A DNA stretch of 64,000 nt from Tritrichomonas musculus (GCA_039105265.1 JAPFFF010000001.1:10230001-10294000), one strand, 5' to 3'. Counted from the stretch's first letter, positions 9,644-18,339 are shown. Numbers and translations: made by a program. Notes: generated by a model not told the origin, from the letters alone.

Positions 9644-9977
9644 GTTGATTGAAGTAGTCTTGTATCGACTGCAACGCCAACTTGATGTTTTTGATGTCGT
9701 CACTCATCTCGGATATCTCGTTCTCGATAGCCATGAATCTCTGTTCCGTCTCCGAGTCATCTTCTTTGGGTTTCGTCGCTTTCGGGGCTTTCTTGAGTGA
9801 TAGTACACCTTTGATTCTCGTGACACGATATCCGTTGATGTGGTACATCTTGTTGAGCTTGTGGGTGGTTAGCTTGTCCATCTCTTCTTGATGGGATTTG
9901 TACCATGAGTCGAAGTCGTTAGGGGTGTCGAACTCTTTGAGGTAGTGCGTGATGGGCTCAATTACTTTGACGTCCAT
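9630..9977 (-). CDS. Polinton small protein with C-terminal coiled coil
   Basis: 115 residues. The ATG at 9977 is chosen because CCTATTTTTG (minus strand) lies 13 nt upstream; the frame extends further upstream, but that would swallow the motif. The N-terminal half is mixed (YRVTRIKGVLSLKKAP), followed by a Lys/Glu linker and a heptad-rich helix (about 78-110). Not recognised. Position between ATPase and capsid genes suggests a virion or assembly factor; inferred. Confidence 0.6.
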   Translation of the reverse strand: MDVKVIEPITHYLKEFDTPNDFDSWYKSHQEEMDKLTTHKLNKMYHINGYRVTRIKGVLSLKKAPKATKPKEDDSETEQRFMAIENEISEMSDDIKNIKLALQSIQDYFNQLIPE

Positions 9978-10000
9978 GTTTGAGTCAACACAAAAATAGG
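9978..10000 (-). promoter_or_regulatory. Start motif of 115-residue Polinton gene
   Basis: Minus strand CCTATTTTTGTGTTGACTCA just before ATG 9977. Same TATTTTT block as other Polinton genes. Confidence 0.55.
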
Positions 10001-10103
10001 TAAACCTTATCGATCGATTCCGAAACAGATCAATCATTAACGAACTCATTCAATCACCTCCGAAATGGGTGTGCCCGAAATGGGGCGGACCCGAAATCAC
10101 CTC

Positions 10104-10424
10104 TTACCTTGGATGGATAAGACGGTTGCCGAGGCTTCGTTCATGAGCTATCCAGTCATCAATCGCTGAACGCCCATTCGTTTTGATGTAGTTGTCGACC
10201 TTGTCTGATATCGAGACTGCTTTATCACCAGCTATTCCAGTGACTTTGCTTGCGACACCAATAGCGTTACCAACCTTTCCACCGATTGCGTTACCGATGG
10301 TTCCCAATATGGGTGCTACCGTGTTCTTGACGACCTTACCGACTTTCTTGGCGATGGGAACTACTTTCTTGATCCCATCTACGATCTTCTTCCCGAGTTT
10401 TTTGAACCAGGTTCCGAATGCCAT
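10104..10424 (-). CDS. Polinton small cationic amphipathic protein (pVI-like candidate)
   Basis: 106 residues from the ATG at 10424, favoured by a CACTTTTTTG motif upstream; the frame is open for 10 more codons. The N-terminus MAFGTWFKKLGKKIVDGIKK is a strongly amphipathic, Trp-containing cationic helix. It is followed by a Gly/Ala/Val-rich middle (APILGTIGNAIGG) and a charged tail. The same first dozen residues recur in the gene at 17826. Adenovirus protein VI and insect cecropins use similar helices to disturb membranes, so an entry or membrane-lysis role is a reasonable guess. It is divergent from the major capsid gene. Confidence 0.65.
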   Translation of the reverse strand: MAFGTWFKKLGKKIVDGIKKVVPIAKKVGKVVKNTVAPILGTIGNAIGGKVGNAIGVASKVTGIAGDKAVSISDKVDNYIKTNGRSAIDDWIAHERSLGNRLIHPR

Positions 10425-10502
10425 GTTTGTGGTGATACAAAAAAGTGATTTCAACGAGGTTAGAACCCCATCGACAGTTCCGATTTTTTAGTGACAACCC
10501 AA
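10425..10502. promoter_or_regulatory. Divergent promoter region between small amphipathic protein and capsid gene
   Basis: The 78-bp gap holds a leftward motif (minus CACTTTTTTGTATC, at 10434-10447) and a rightward GATTTTTTAGTGACAACCCA (10482-10501) abutting ATG 10503. Two face-to-face copies of the element's start motif in one short gap. Confidence 0.55.
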
Positions 10503-12224
10503 ATGACCTACCAGAACGCTCAATTCAAGAACTCCGGCAATGACGAGGGAGATGTCCTCGACTTCTTCAACGATACTCTCCGTAACCTCGTCCAAAAGAA
10601 CGGAGGTGACAACACATTCTCTTTCGTTACCGAAGAGTTCCTCAACAAAGATGCTCCAATGCCAGTCGGTACCAAAACTCGCTTGAAGCTCACTCACTCA
10701 GGTCACACCATCAGCCAAATCGAGAAGGGATTCATCAACGCCACAGTCGAATTCAAGGTCAAGTTCCAGAACAACATCGCTGCTGACGCCATCTCTAAGA
10801 TCGATACAGAAGGGTTGAACCTCATCTTCGTCGGCTTCAAGAACTCCGTTGAATTCATCGAAGACTGTAGATTCTGGGTGAACGGCAAGCTCATCGACAC
10901 CTATCGCCAAGACGAACTCATCCGCGAATCATTCGCATACAACTCCATCAAAGCACGTGACGCTAAAGCAGCCAACCCTCATGCACACTCCATCTGGGAG
11001 AACGTTATGAACTACATGCCATGCAAGTGCGGTGTCTACATCCCATTAGCCAAGTTCGAAGGTGGAGCACCCGTTGACGTCAAACTCGATCTCATCATCC
11101 CATTCACAGACCAACTCGCACTCCAAGCCTGGCGCCTCTATCCTAACCGAATCCTCGGTGAAGTAGAAGAAGAGATCAGAACCTCTTTAGATGCCCTCGT
11201 TTGGTGTCAAATCGATCCCAAAGCCGTTGCTGATGTACTCAAATTCATGAACTACGATGCCACCAAAGAGTACAGTTCACCATGGATACTCCCTATCACA
11301 GCCCACTTCACACAGATTGGAATGCCAGCGAAGATCGTTCACGCAGTCACCGAGAAACCACTCAACACAGCAGTAGCTGACGCGAGCATTGACTTCAAAG
11401 CATCCTCCATCAAAGACGCCAAAGAGAACCACTGGACCGTCAAGTTCAATACCCTTCAGCTATACAACAACGGTGAGATCAAGATAGCGAGAACCAACTG
11501 TGCTGGATTCGGTGTCAAACCAAACGTCATCGAGGGATTGTACGAAGCACTTAAGACCCCAATCATCGTCCCTGCACAAGAACTCACTCGCGAGATCTTC
11601 GAAGGTACTGCCAAAGCTGAGGGATTAGACGTCTCGAAATCCATTCCACTCCGAAACGCCACAAACATCACACTCATGTTTCCACGTCATCCAGGGGATA
11701 TCACATGCTTCCAGAACATCATGTACCAACACTGTCAGCTCACCGTCAACAAGAGACAATACCCAGATACCGAATTCGAAACAACTCATGATGGTAGATT
11801 CGTTCAACATCAACTCATCGCGAATGAACTCGACGGATGCATCGAAGCCACTGACGAATTAGTCCGCTCGTTCTCTCTTGCACTCAACGATGAAGTTACT
11901 GGAAAGAGGTACAAAGCCACATCAGCCGCGGATAACACATCATTCGGAATCAACTTCCAACTCGAACGCGGCAATGCTGGATACGTCTTTGATGGTATCG
12001 ATACTGGATGCCACTCCATCACAGTCAACTTCAAGGGACAACCAATCCACAAAGGTGAAGACGATACATACTTCTACCCAGATGTTCTCGATAACGGAAC
12101 CGTCGTCAGAGATGTTCATCCACCTGCTCCTGAGATGTGGATCTGCAGCGATACTTACTGGACATGGTCAATAGATGGTGGTGTTCGATACCACGCTAGA
12201 GGTGTCCCAGCAGGTTACGAGTAA
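10503..12224 (+). CDS. Polinton major capsid protein (double jelly-roll, probable)
   Basis: 573 residues from the motif-supported ATG at 10503; four upstream in-frame codons are not needed. Length and texture suit a Polinton major capsid protein: long beta-rich sequence without enzyme motifs, with strands such as FINATVEFKVKF, LNLIFVGF and VDVKLDLIIPFTD, and a second half repeating the pattern (ITLMFPRH, GRFVQHQLIANEL, CHSITVNFKG). It lies between the ATPase and fibre genes as in other Polintons. Identification rests on size, composition and position, not a diagnostic residue motif. Codons are regular and GC-rich, as expected of a highly expressed gene. Confidence 0.7.
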   Translation: MTYQNAQFKNSGNDEGDVLDFFNDTLRNLVQKNGGDNTFSFVTEEFLNKDAPMPVGTKTRLKLTHSGHTISQIEKGFINATVEFKVKFQNNIAADAISKIDTEGLNLIFVGFKNSVEFIEDCRFWVNGKLIDTYRQDELIRESFAYNSIKARDAKAANPHAHSIWENVMNYMPCKCGVYIPLAKFEGGAPVDVKLDLIIPFTDQLALQAWRLYPNRILGEVEEEIRTSLDALVWCQIDPKAVADVLKFMNYDATKEYSSPWILPITAHFTQIGMPAKIVHAVTEKPLNTAVADASIDFKASSIKDAKENHWTVKFNTLQLYNNGEIKIARTNCAGFGVKPNVIEGLYEALKTPIIVPAQELTREIFEGTAKAEGLDVSKSIPLRNATNITLMFPRHPGDITCFQNIMYQHCQLTVNKRQYPDTEFETTHDGRFVQHQLIANELDGCIEATDELVRSFSLALNDEVTGKRYKATSAADNTSFGINFQLERGNAGYVFDGIDTGCHSITVNFKGQPIHKGEDDTYFYPDVLDNGTVVRDVHPPAPEMWICSDTYWTWSIDGGVRYHARGVPAGYE

Positions 12225-12253
12225 AGGGATCATTCACCGAGGTGCTGTTGCTG

Positions 12254-12277
12254 ACTATTTTTACCGAAATCAAATCC
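12254..12277 (+). promoter_or_regulatory. Start motif of 167-residue Polinton gene
   Basis: ACTATTTTTACCGAAATCAA precedes ATG 12278 by a few bases. The longer frame from 12242 would include the motif inside the coding region. Confidence 0.55.
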
Positions 12278-12781
12278 ATGACGACATACTCTCAGCGAGT
12301 CTTCCACAACGTACCCCTCCCCAATCGAATATCCTACAACATTGATCCGTATCGAGGTGATGCTCACGATGAATATGAAGACCTCAACGGTGACGGAGTC
12401 GTTGACGATTACGAGAGACAGATGCAGAACATCCAATCCACTGAACCAACCACCAAGACGTACTTCATCACCAGAGACTACGACAACATACTACCACCAG
12501 AGTTCGTCAACTCATCGAATGATCGCTACATAGCGTTTCAGTACTGCAGAGCCACTTGTAAGCACTACCTCGATGGTGAAACCGAAGTCCATTGCTCCTT
12601 CGTTCCCCGTGATGAGTACTGTGATTCCCTTGTGTGGTACGCCAATCTAGTTCCCCCTGACGACAACCGCAAATACGAGATCATCTCACGAAAGAACTCC
12701 TTCAAGGTATGGTTCACAGACGCGGAGGGTCATGAGATCAAGCCCGACAACTTCACCCTCTTCCTGAAACTCGAGTACTGA
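12278..12781 (+). CDS. Polinton minor virion protein candidate with a calcium-loop-like motif
   Basis: 167 residues from the motif-supported ATG. DLNGDGVVDDYE near residues 34-45 is a good match to a single calcium-binding loop (D-x-N-x-D-G). The C-terminal half is beta-rich, with four cysteines (CRATC, HCSF, YCDS) and an ending FKVWFTDAEGHEIKPDNFTL. It lies between the major capsid and fibre genes, so a penton or capsid-vertex role is plausible. Family not recognised. Confidence 0.6.
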   Translation: MTTYSQRVFHNVPLPNRISYNIDPYRGDAHDEYEDLNGDGVVDDYERQMQNIQSTEPTTKTYFITRDYDNILPPEFVNSSNDRYIAFQYCRATCKHYLDGETEVHCSFVPRDEYCDSLVWYANLVPPDDNRKYEIISRKNSFKVWFTDAEGHEIKPDNFTLFLKLEY

Positions 12782-12793
12782 GACCCCCCACAT

Positions 12794-12814
12794 CCTATTT
12801 TTAGTCGAAATCAA
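12794..12814 (+). promoter_or_regulatory. Start motif of fibre gene
   Basis: CCTATTTTTAGTCGAAATCA runs into ATG 12815. This is the clearest copy of the element's motif, nearly identical to the one at 7611. Confidence 0.65.
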
Positions 12815-15800
12815 ATGACCGGTATATTAACCAAGCAGAACGCTATCGATAAAGCCCTTGTAGGGGGTACTCGAGATGGTGGTGGAGGGAACCAATTACT
12901 GGATAACCTTCATGTATACCACAACGCGACCTTCGATGGAGACACCAAATTCGAGGGGTTCCTCGGTAGCAGTGTTACGTTCAAGTCCACTCCTGTGTTT
13001 GAAGCCGATATGGAAGTGATGGTTGATGGATACCCCATGTCAATGTCGGAGGTCAAAGCCGATATCGATAAAGCCTTTGAGTTGATAGCCGAATGCGACC
13101 AAAACACCACCATAGTTGACCTCAAGCACGACAAAATCTGCAGCACCATGTTCGAGAATATCGATGCTCTATCAAACACCATCAGCGAACACTTAGAGAA
13201 TCATCCCAACCTTGATGCTCCTTCAGGGCTCAGTATGCTGATGGATACAACCACTCGCGACATTGACCTTGACGAACCCGAACCCGAGGTAACAGTCGAT
13301 GATGTGAACACCGTCATGAACACCTTGATCAGCAGCGTCAACGAATCACTCATCCACTTCGAAACCAATGACAAGACCCTCAATGAGAGATCTCTTGAGA
13401 ATGAAAGCAACATCAAGATCATCGACAACGAGATCAAACTAATCAACATCGACCTCGACTCTGCTCAAGAATCCATCACGAACATCAACTCCGCTATGGA
13501 TGAAGCCGAAACGGACATCACTCAATTGAAGACCGATTTATCAACAGCCGAAAGCGATATCACTCAGTTGAAGACCGATTTGGACAGCCTCGAAACCACC
13601 GTATCGACACTGAGTTCCACTGTAGCATTCCCTTCAGATATCACTACCGCAAGGGATGAACTCAATGAGACAATCAACGCAGCAGTATCCACCATCAACG
13701 ATGAACTCGGTGACAGATACACCAAGAAAGAGGTCGATGACAAGCTCTCCTTAACGAACAACAACTTCGGTGACTATGTGACGACAACATCATTCACCAC
13801 ATCCATCAACAACATCAACGATGAACTCGGTGACCGATACACCAAAAGCGAGATCGATAACAAGGTATCCACCATCAACAACAACTTCGGTAACTACGTG
13901 ACGACATCATCCTTCACCACATCCATCAACGGCATCAACGATGAACTCGGTGACCGATATACCAAGAAAGAGGTCGATGACAAGCTCTCCTTAACGAACA
14001 ACAACCTCAACGGTTACGTTACGACAACATCCTTCACCACATCCATCAACAACATCAACGATGAACTCATTGACCGATACACCAAAAGCGAGATCGATGG
14101 CAAGGTATCCACCATCAACGATTCCCTCAACAACAGATACACCAAGAAAGAGGTCGATGACAAGTTCGTTACATCAACGAAGCACACTAGCGATATCAAT
14201 TCATTGACGACATCCATCAACAACCGATACACCAAGAAAGAGGTCGATGACAAGCTCTCCTTAACGAACAACGACTACGTGACGACAACATCATTCACCA
14301 CATCCATCAACGATCTCAACAGCAAACTCAGTAACCGATACACCAAGAGTGAAACCGATGACAAGTTCGTTCATCAAGATAGCCTCATTCCGAGTACAGA
14401 CACAACGACTACTACATTCACCGATGATGAGGTTCTGACAGCGTTGAACACCGTCAATCGCATCAATAACGCACAGTTCTGGTATCGATCGGGTGGTAAC
14501 GTGATAAGACCGAAGTCTGGTGATTACGTTCGATGTATGTTCTATGCTGAGCAACTCAGGTTCACTAACGAATCGAATAGATACGTCGATCTCGCCTTGA
14601 GTACCGAAACCGTCAACAACGACACATCACTGGCCACATCAGCTTTCGTTCACAAATGTGTTGATGACGTCATCGACGACAAATCCATTACCAAGAACTC
14701 TATGGTGAACACCTTCTCCGAGTACATCAAAAACGATAGAGCAGCCGTGAACTACGCTGACGAAGCCAAGAAGTACATATCCAACCTAACCTTCATTAAC
14801 GGTGATTTCGATATGAGCTTCAAAGAGGTTGACCTCTCGAGAGTGAAGTACATCGTGGCCTACTATCAATGCCCATCCGATCATTACTTCCGCATGAGCT
14901 TCATCGTCGTGTACAACAACGTCAAGAAGACCGGTAGATTGCTTGTCTTCACGGGATCAGGGGAGTTCAAATATACTGTAGCTGATGTCACTTCAAACCA
15001 ATCTGGAGATGGTATCGCCGCTTCGTTTTACATTGGGGTTGATGGTGGAAACTTCCCCACTCACGATGATCTCGTTATCGATACTGGTGCGTACAGGGAA
15101 TTCAAGTACGTTAGGTTCGTTGAGACTGATGAAGCGATGATGGGTTCGTTGATGGACCTCTTCTCGATATACAAGCTCAGCAACTATCCGACAACGAGTG
15201 AATGTGATGCCAGGTACGTCATGAAAGAAGGTGCCCTCGACAGTCAATCCCTGATGTCTGCATTCACCAACTTCATTCAAAGCGATATCACCACTAGGGA
15301 TTACTATGGACTAGCTGAGAAACATGTGGCGTGTCTGACATTCGATCCAACATCCATCGAAATCAGTCTCCAAGACGTTCCACCGAAAGCGAAGTATGTG
15401 ATCGTGAAGCTGGATGACGATGGATACAACGCACCGAAGAGCATCAACATCGTGGTAGTGTTTGATCTCATCAACTATAAGGGATCAGCAATCATGTGGC
15501 TTGGTGGCGTCGCCAATACTCCTCATGCGATCACGGATGCCTCCGGTAGACTCTATCATGATAGTCAAGTCAACAAAGACTGCATCTCGATCGACATGAG
15601 CTTCTTATCCAGCTTAGACTACCGGGATTACGATCTGATGTACGGACACTATGATCCTCTCGTCGATACCGGTGCGTATGGGATATTCAAGTACATCGAG
15701 TTCATTGAAGCCGATAACGATGATTCCCTTGATGAATTGATTGGTGGGTTGATGAAGCTATTCAACGATTACACACTCTCTCGACATAATCTGAAACCCA

Positions 15801-16222
15801 GCACCACCATCACTCACTACTGCCCTATCGAAGCCGGAGAAGAGATCACTGATTTCAAAGTCGGTAAGCCAGTGTTCCTCAGTGGACATGTCTATAAACG
15901 AGTCAATGGTAAGTGGGTATCCTCAACGGCTACTGATTCAACGGATTGTATCTGCAGCGTCATCGTCGATGGATCCTACAAAGAGTTCGTTGGGGTAATC
16001 ACTTCTGTTGACGAATCTAACGGTTGCATCACGTTTGCGACACACGGTGACATGCTATTCACTGTCGACGATGCCAATCTCTATCAAATCGGTGACGTAA
16101 TCCTCTTCAACGGGAAGATCCTGGACGAAGACTATGCCATGACTCTCCGAATCCAACAATCCATCGTCGGGAAGGTCACTGGGAAGATCAATGAAACGAC
16201 TCTCGCTGTGTTTAGATCGTAA
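12815..16222 (+). CDS. Polinton fibre-like protein with YTK-E-DDK repeats
   Basis: 1135 residues. After an N-terminal beta-rich part and heptad coils (about 150-270), residues 300-510 carry seven copies of RYTK(K/S)E(V/I/T)D(D/N/G)K, separated by short beta-type spacers such as YVTTTSFTTSIN. This motif class is familiar from trimeric phage tail fibres. Downstream, two related units of about 190 residues (SMVNTFSEYIKND.. and SLMSAFTNFIQSD.., each ending in DTGAY..FKY) form a tandem duplication, and a last beta-rich domain of about 110 residues closes the chain. The likely role is host attachment at the capsid vertex. Same architecture as, but little sequence likeness to, the fibre genes at the left window edge. 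Confidence 0.7.
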   Translation: MTGILTKQNAIDKALVGGTRDGGGGNQLLDNLHVYHNATFDGDTKFEGFLGSSVTFKSTPVFEADMEVMVDGYPMSMSEVKADIDKAFELIAECDQNTTIVDLKHDKICSTMFENIDALSNTISEHLENHPNLDAPSGLSMLMDTTTRDIDLDEPEPEVTVDDVNTVMNTLISSVNESLIHFETNDKTLNERSLENESNIKIIDNEIKLINIDLDSAQESITNINSAMDEAETDITQLKTDLSTAESDITQLKTDLDSLETTVSTLSSTVAFPSDITTARDELNETINAAVSTINDELGDRYTKKEVDDKLSLTNNNFGDYVTTTSFTTSINNINDELGDRYTKSEIDNKVSTINNNFGNYVTTSSFTTSINGINDELGDRYTKKEVDDKLSLTNNNLNGYVTTTSFTTSINNINDELIDRYTKSEIDGKVSTINDSLNNRYTKKEVDDKFVTSTKHTSDINSLTTSINNRYTKKEVDDKLSLTNNDYVTTTSFTTSINDLNSKLSNRYTKSETDDKFVHQDSLIPSTDTTTTTFTDDEVLTALNTVNRINNAQFWYRSGGNVIRPKSGDYVRCMFYAEQLRFTNESNRYVDLALSTETVNNDTSLATSAFVHKCVDDVIDDKSITKNSMVNTFSEYIKNDRAAVNYADEAKKYISNLTFINGDFDMSFKEVDLSRVKYIVAYYQCPSDHYFRMSFIVVYNNVKKTGRLLVFTGSGEFKYTVADVTSNQSGDGIAASFYIGVDGGNFPTHDDLVIDTGAYREFKYVRFVETDEAMMGSLMDLFSIYKLSNYPTTSECDARYVMKEGALDSQSLMSAFTNFIQSDITTRDYYGLAEKHVACLTFDPTSIEISLQDVPPKAKYVIVKLDDDGYNAPKSINIVVVFDLINYKGSAIMWLGGVANTPHAITDASGRLYHDSQVNKDCISIDMSFLSSLDYRDYDLMYGHYDPLVDTGAYGIFKYIEFIEADNDDSLDELIGGLMKLFNDYTLSRHNLKPSTTITHYCPIEAGEEITDFKVGKPVFLSGHVYKRVNGKWVSSTATDSTDCICSVIVDGSYKEFVGVITSVDESNGCITFATHGDMLFTVDDANLYQIGDVILFNGKILDEDYAMTLRIQQSIVGKVTGKINETTLAVFRS
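13707..14370 (+). repeat. Coding repeats in the fibre gene
   Basis: Seven imperfect copies of a unit built on CGATACACCAAGAAAGAGGT, spaced from about 60 to over 100 bp with variable spacers. Slippage or recombination between copies would change fibre length. Confidence 0.8.
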
Positions 16223-16242
16223 TGGACTGAACCTATTTTTGG

Positions 16243-16428
16243 ATGACTCGAGCAAAAAAGAGCAAAAACCAACCGTCTTCGTGGATGCGTCGTGCATTCG
16301 ATGTAAGAGAAAGACATACGTACCCGGGATTGTACATCAATCCCTTACAAGAGAAACCGTTGCATACCACTATGGCTGGGGAAAGGACGCGAAGCCCTTT
16401 CATTAAAGAGAGTTCCATCTACCGGTAG
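16243..16428 (+). CDS. Possible small basic Polinton protein
   Basis: 61 residues beginning MTRAKKSKNQPSSWMRRAF, rich in Lys/Arg. ACCTATTTTTGG stands immediately before the ATG, the same motif as at other genes of the element, though closer (2 nt after the T run) than elsewhere. A second ATG 42 nt further would give 47 residues. Not recognised. The motif is the main reason to believe in it. Confidence 0.4.
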   Translation: MTRAKKSKNQPSSWMRRAFDVRERHTYPGLYINPLQEKPLHTTMAGERTRSPFIKESSIYR

Positions 16429-16877
16429 ATGTCTCGTGCTACCCATGACCCACAAGCAATGGCTTACCCAAGGTGTTTAGTTCGCTAGGGCTCCATCACG
16501 AGTGTGATCGAAAATAACACGAAAAATCGGTACTGCTGAGAATCGAACTCATGCCTGCCGCCGAAGCTGGGAGACATGCTTCATGACCCTACCACTGTAC
16601 CACGTCTGGCCAGACATAGATTAGGTTCCGTTTAGGTATATCTTGGTAACGGGTATCTCCGGATAGGAAGCACCTAGGCCAATTCTGATGGTGGATTCGG
16701 GGTATCGTTTTCGACGGTTATATGGTCAAATATTTGACCTCGACGATCAACATTTCAATGGGCGACCGTTAACGAGATTTCCAAAAATATCCGATTTGGT
16801 ACCCAACTTCCGAGGATCATATCTCCACGAATACTCAACCGATTGACTTCGTTCCTTCACCATTCGATAGCAGTGAT
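16429..16877. other. Polinton gap without protein genes
   Basis: The only sizeable non-coding stretch inside the element. It holds a tRNA-like sequence on the minus strand (16528-16601) and a perfect 12-bp palindrome GTCTGGCCAGAC at 16604-16615. I see nothing else I can name. Confidence 0.5.
16528..16601 (-). ncRNA. tRNA-like sequence (Gly-like, atypical) inside Polinton
   Basis: On the minus strand, GGTACAG and CAGTACC can form an acceptor with one mismatch. AGTTCGATTCT fits a B box and T loop, with stem TGAG/CTCA. TGGTACAGTGG fits the A-box consensus but begins just at the 5' end. GAAGC/GCTTC could form an anticodon stem, but with a 10-nt loop containing CTCCC. A run of five T follows the 3' end as a Pol III stop. 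The D arm does not fold well. It could be a degenerate tRNA-Gly or an unusual Pol III transcript. Confidence 0.35.
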
Positions 16878-17126
16878 TTAGTCTATGTCGTTGATGTTAT
16901 CAACACTCTGATTGATTCTCCAGACGATGTGCTGCAGCTCTTTGAAGTCGTCATCGATGTTTCTCTGGACGATGAATGTGTTACGGATATAGTGCATGAG
17001 CTCATCAAGTTTGGATTCGTCGTAGTTGCTTCTCTTGTACTCGTCGTAGGCGTTCTCCCTCAAACGGTTGAAGAAGAGGTTCGTTTTGACGATGTCGTTG
17101 GTGATTCCATTCAAGGTGTCATTCAT
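16878..17126 (-). CDS. Polinton small helical protein
   Basis: 82 residues from the ATG at 17126, which is preceded by minus-strand CTCTTTTTGTGTGACCCAA; an ATG three codons upstream is also in frame but lies within that motif. All-helical by eye (MNDTLNGITNDIVKTNLFF.., ELQHIVWRINQSVDNIND). Not recognised. It lies 29 bp downstream of the 203-residue gene on the same strand. Confidence 0.55.
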   Translation of the reverse strand: MNDTLNGITNDIVKTNLFFNRLRENAYDEYKRSNYDESKLDELMHYIRNTFIVQRNIDDDFKELQHIVWRINQSVDNINDID

Positions 17127-17155
17127 TTGGGTCACACAAAAAGAGATTGAACCAC

Positions 17156-17767
17156 TTAGCAGACCATCTTCAAGCTGACTCCATAACGAATGAACTCGCT
17201 ATAGACATCGTTTCTGCAGTACTTCAGGTCTTCGCTCTTACCGTCAATCGTGATGAGGATCTTCGAAACATAGATGATCTTATCGGACTTCCCACTACAT
17301 CCACCACCACAGGAGATGTCGTCATTGAGTACTAAATCGACCTTCTCGCAACCGGTCAAGAGCTTGATCATCTCCATCAGCAACCTGCTTTCGCAGACTA
17401 CGTAGGAGTTCACCTTCAAGGGGTTGTTCTCGTACATCTCGACCAACATCTCTAAGAAACGGTTCTTCTTGTCGAGTTCATCCAATTCACTTCCCATGTC
17501 GGCGATACCTCTGTCGATTGGTTGTGGAGATGGATATGCTGATGCCGGTGTCATCGTCGGAGTATCGGAAACTGTTCCACCCGTTTGAGGGCGAAGTTGA
17601 GTAAAATTTACGTTCGGGTTCAGTGGTTGCACATCCGGATATAGGGGAACTGTGGATGGTCTGCTCTCTTGACGAGGCTTGATGTTGATGTTCACGTTGG
17701 TGTTCTGCTCTTGCTTGATCGTGTTGTCGGTCTCACTTGAGAGTATTCTCGCTTGACGAAGTGTCAT
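17156..17767 (-). CDS. Polinton protein with disordered N-terminus and Cys-rich C-terminal domain
   Basis: 203 residues. Residues 1-90 are low-complexity (Gln/Asn/Pro/Thr). From about 91 a helical segment (DELDKKNRFLEMLVEMYENN) leads into a compact domain with five cysteines, including CGGGCSGKSDK, a loop that could bind metal. GGTTTTTAATCG lies upstream on the minus strand as start motif. Not recognised. Confidence 0.6.
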   Translation of the reverse strand: MTLRQARILSSETDNTIKQEQNTNVNINIKPRQESRPSTVPLYPDVQPLNPNVNFTQLRPQTGGTVSDTPTMTPASAYPSPQPIDRGIADMGSELDELDKKNRFLEMLVEMYENNPLKVNSYVVCESRLLMEMIKLLTGCEKVDLVLNDDISCGGGCSGKSDKIIYVSKILITIDGKSEDLKYCRNDVYSEFIRYGVSLKMVC

Positions 17768-17825
17768 GATCGTGTTTCGTTTCGATTAAAAACCCCTGAG
17801 ACACTATTTTAATGGGACCTCAAAC
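17768..17825. promoter_or_regulatory. Divergent promoter between 203-residue and 79-residue Polinton genes
   Basis: Leftward GGTTTTTAATCG (minus, 17783-17794) and rightward CACTATTTTAATGGG (17802-17815) share 58 bp. Each is followed by its ATG. Confidence 0.5.
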
Positions 17826-18065
17826 ATGGCATTCGGTAGCTGGTTCAAGAAACTGGGGAAGAAGATTAAGCAGGGCTTCAAAGACTTCGCTAATGGGTTC
17901 AAACATGGATGGAACAAGACAAAGTCCGTCCTCGAGAAGGTACCCGTCATCGGGGGCGTCGCGAAGGTCTTACCCAAGTTCAACAACAAAAACAATCCAG
18001 TATCGCAACACTTCGGTGGTGATGGATACGTCAAATTCGATTCAAACGGTAACGCCATCTCTTAG
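17826..18065 (+). CDS. Polinton small cationic amphipathic protein, paralogue
   Basis: 79 residues, MAFGSWFKKLGKKIKQGFKD at the N-terminus, clearly related to the protein encoded at 10104-10424 over the first dozen residues and then diverging. The C-terminus (GGDGYVKFDSNGNAIS) is Gly/Asn-rich. The helix would place Trp, Phe, Leu and Ile on one face and Lys on the other. Same possible membrane-active or DNA-condensing role; inferred. Overlaps the leftward 79-residue gene by 4 bp at the 3' end. Confidence 0.65.
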   Translation: MAFGSWFKKLGKKIKQGFKDFANGFKHGWNKTKSVLEKVPVIGGVAKVLPKFNNKNNPVSQHFGGDGYVKFDSNGNAIS

Positions 18066-18301
18066 GTATAGAGGTTCTTCACGGCTCTGTTGAGAAGGGC
18101 TCGGACCTTCATGTTGTGGTCATATTTTTGTTGAATTCGTTGACGTTGACGTATCTTCTTTGGGTCATCGCTCTCGGGTTGGTTAAGAACCTTTCGATAG
18201 TATTGGAGTCGTGAATGGATCAGCTTCAGTGTCTTCGTCGCGAAGGTCTTTCGTTCATGACGTTTCTTGAGTGGTGGTAACGTGAATGCGTCTCCGCTCA
18301 T
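18062..18301 (-). CDS. Polinton small basic protein
   Basis: 79 residues, very rich in Lys/Arg (PPLKKRHERK, KKIRQRQRIQQK). Probably nucleic-acid-binding, perhaps a core protein. The minus-strand GGTTTTTAACCTG motif precedes its ATG. Family not recognised. Confidence 0.6.
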   Translation of the reverse strand: MSGDAFTLPPLKKRHERKTFATKTLKLIHSRLQYYRKVLNQPESDDPKKIRQRQRIQQKYDHNMKVRALLNRAVKNLYT

Positions 18302-18339
18302 ATCTTTCGTTCAGGTTAAAAACCTTTTATGGGGCATAA
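18302..18339. promoter_or_regulatory. Shared near-palindromic start motif
   Basis: CAGGTTAAAAACCTTTTATGG at about 18312-18332 reads as a start motif on both strands, between the basic-protein gene (leftward) and the integrase gene (rightward). Only 38 bp separate the two ATGs. Confidence 0.5.

Noticed and set aside
13707-14370. Repeated units in the fibre gene considered as a CRISPR array
   Set aside because: The repeats are coding, vary in sequence and spacing, and the spacers are themselves homologous. No CRISPR array exists in this window.
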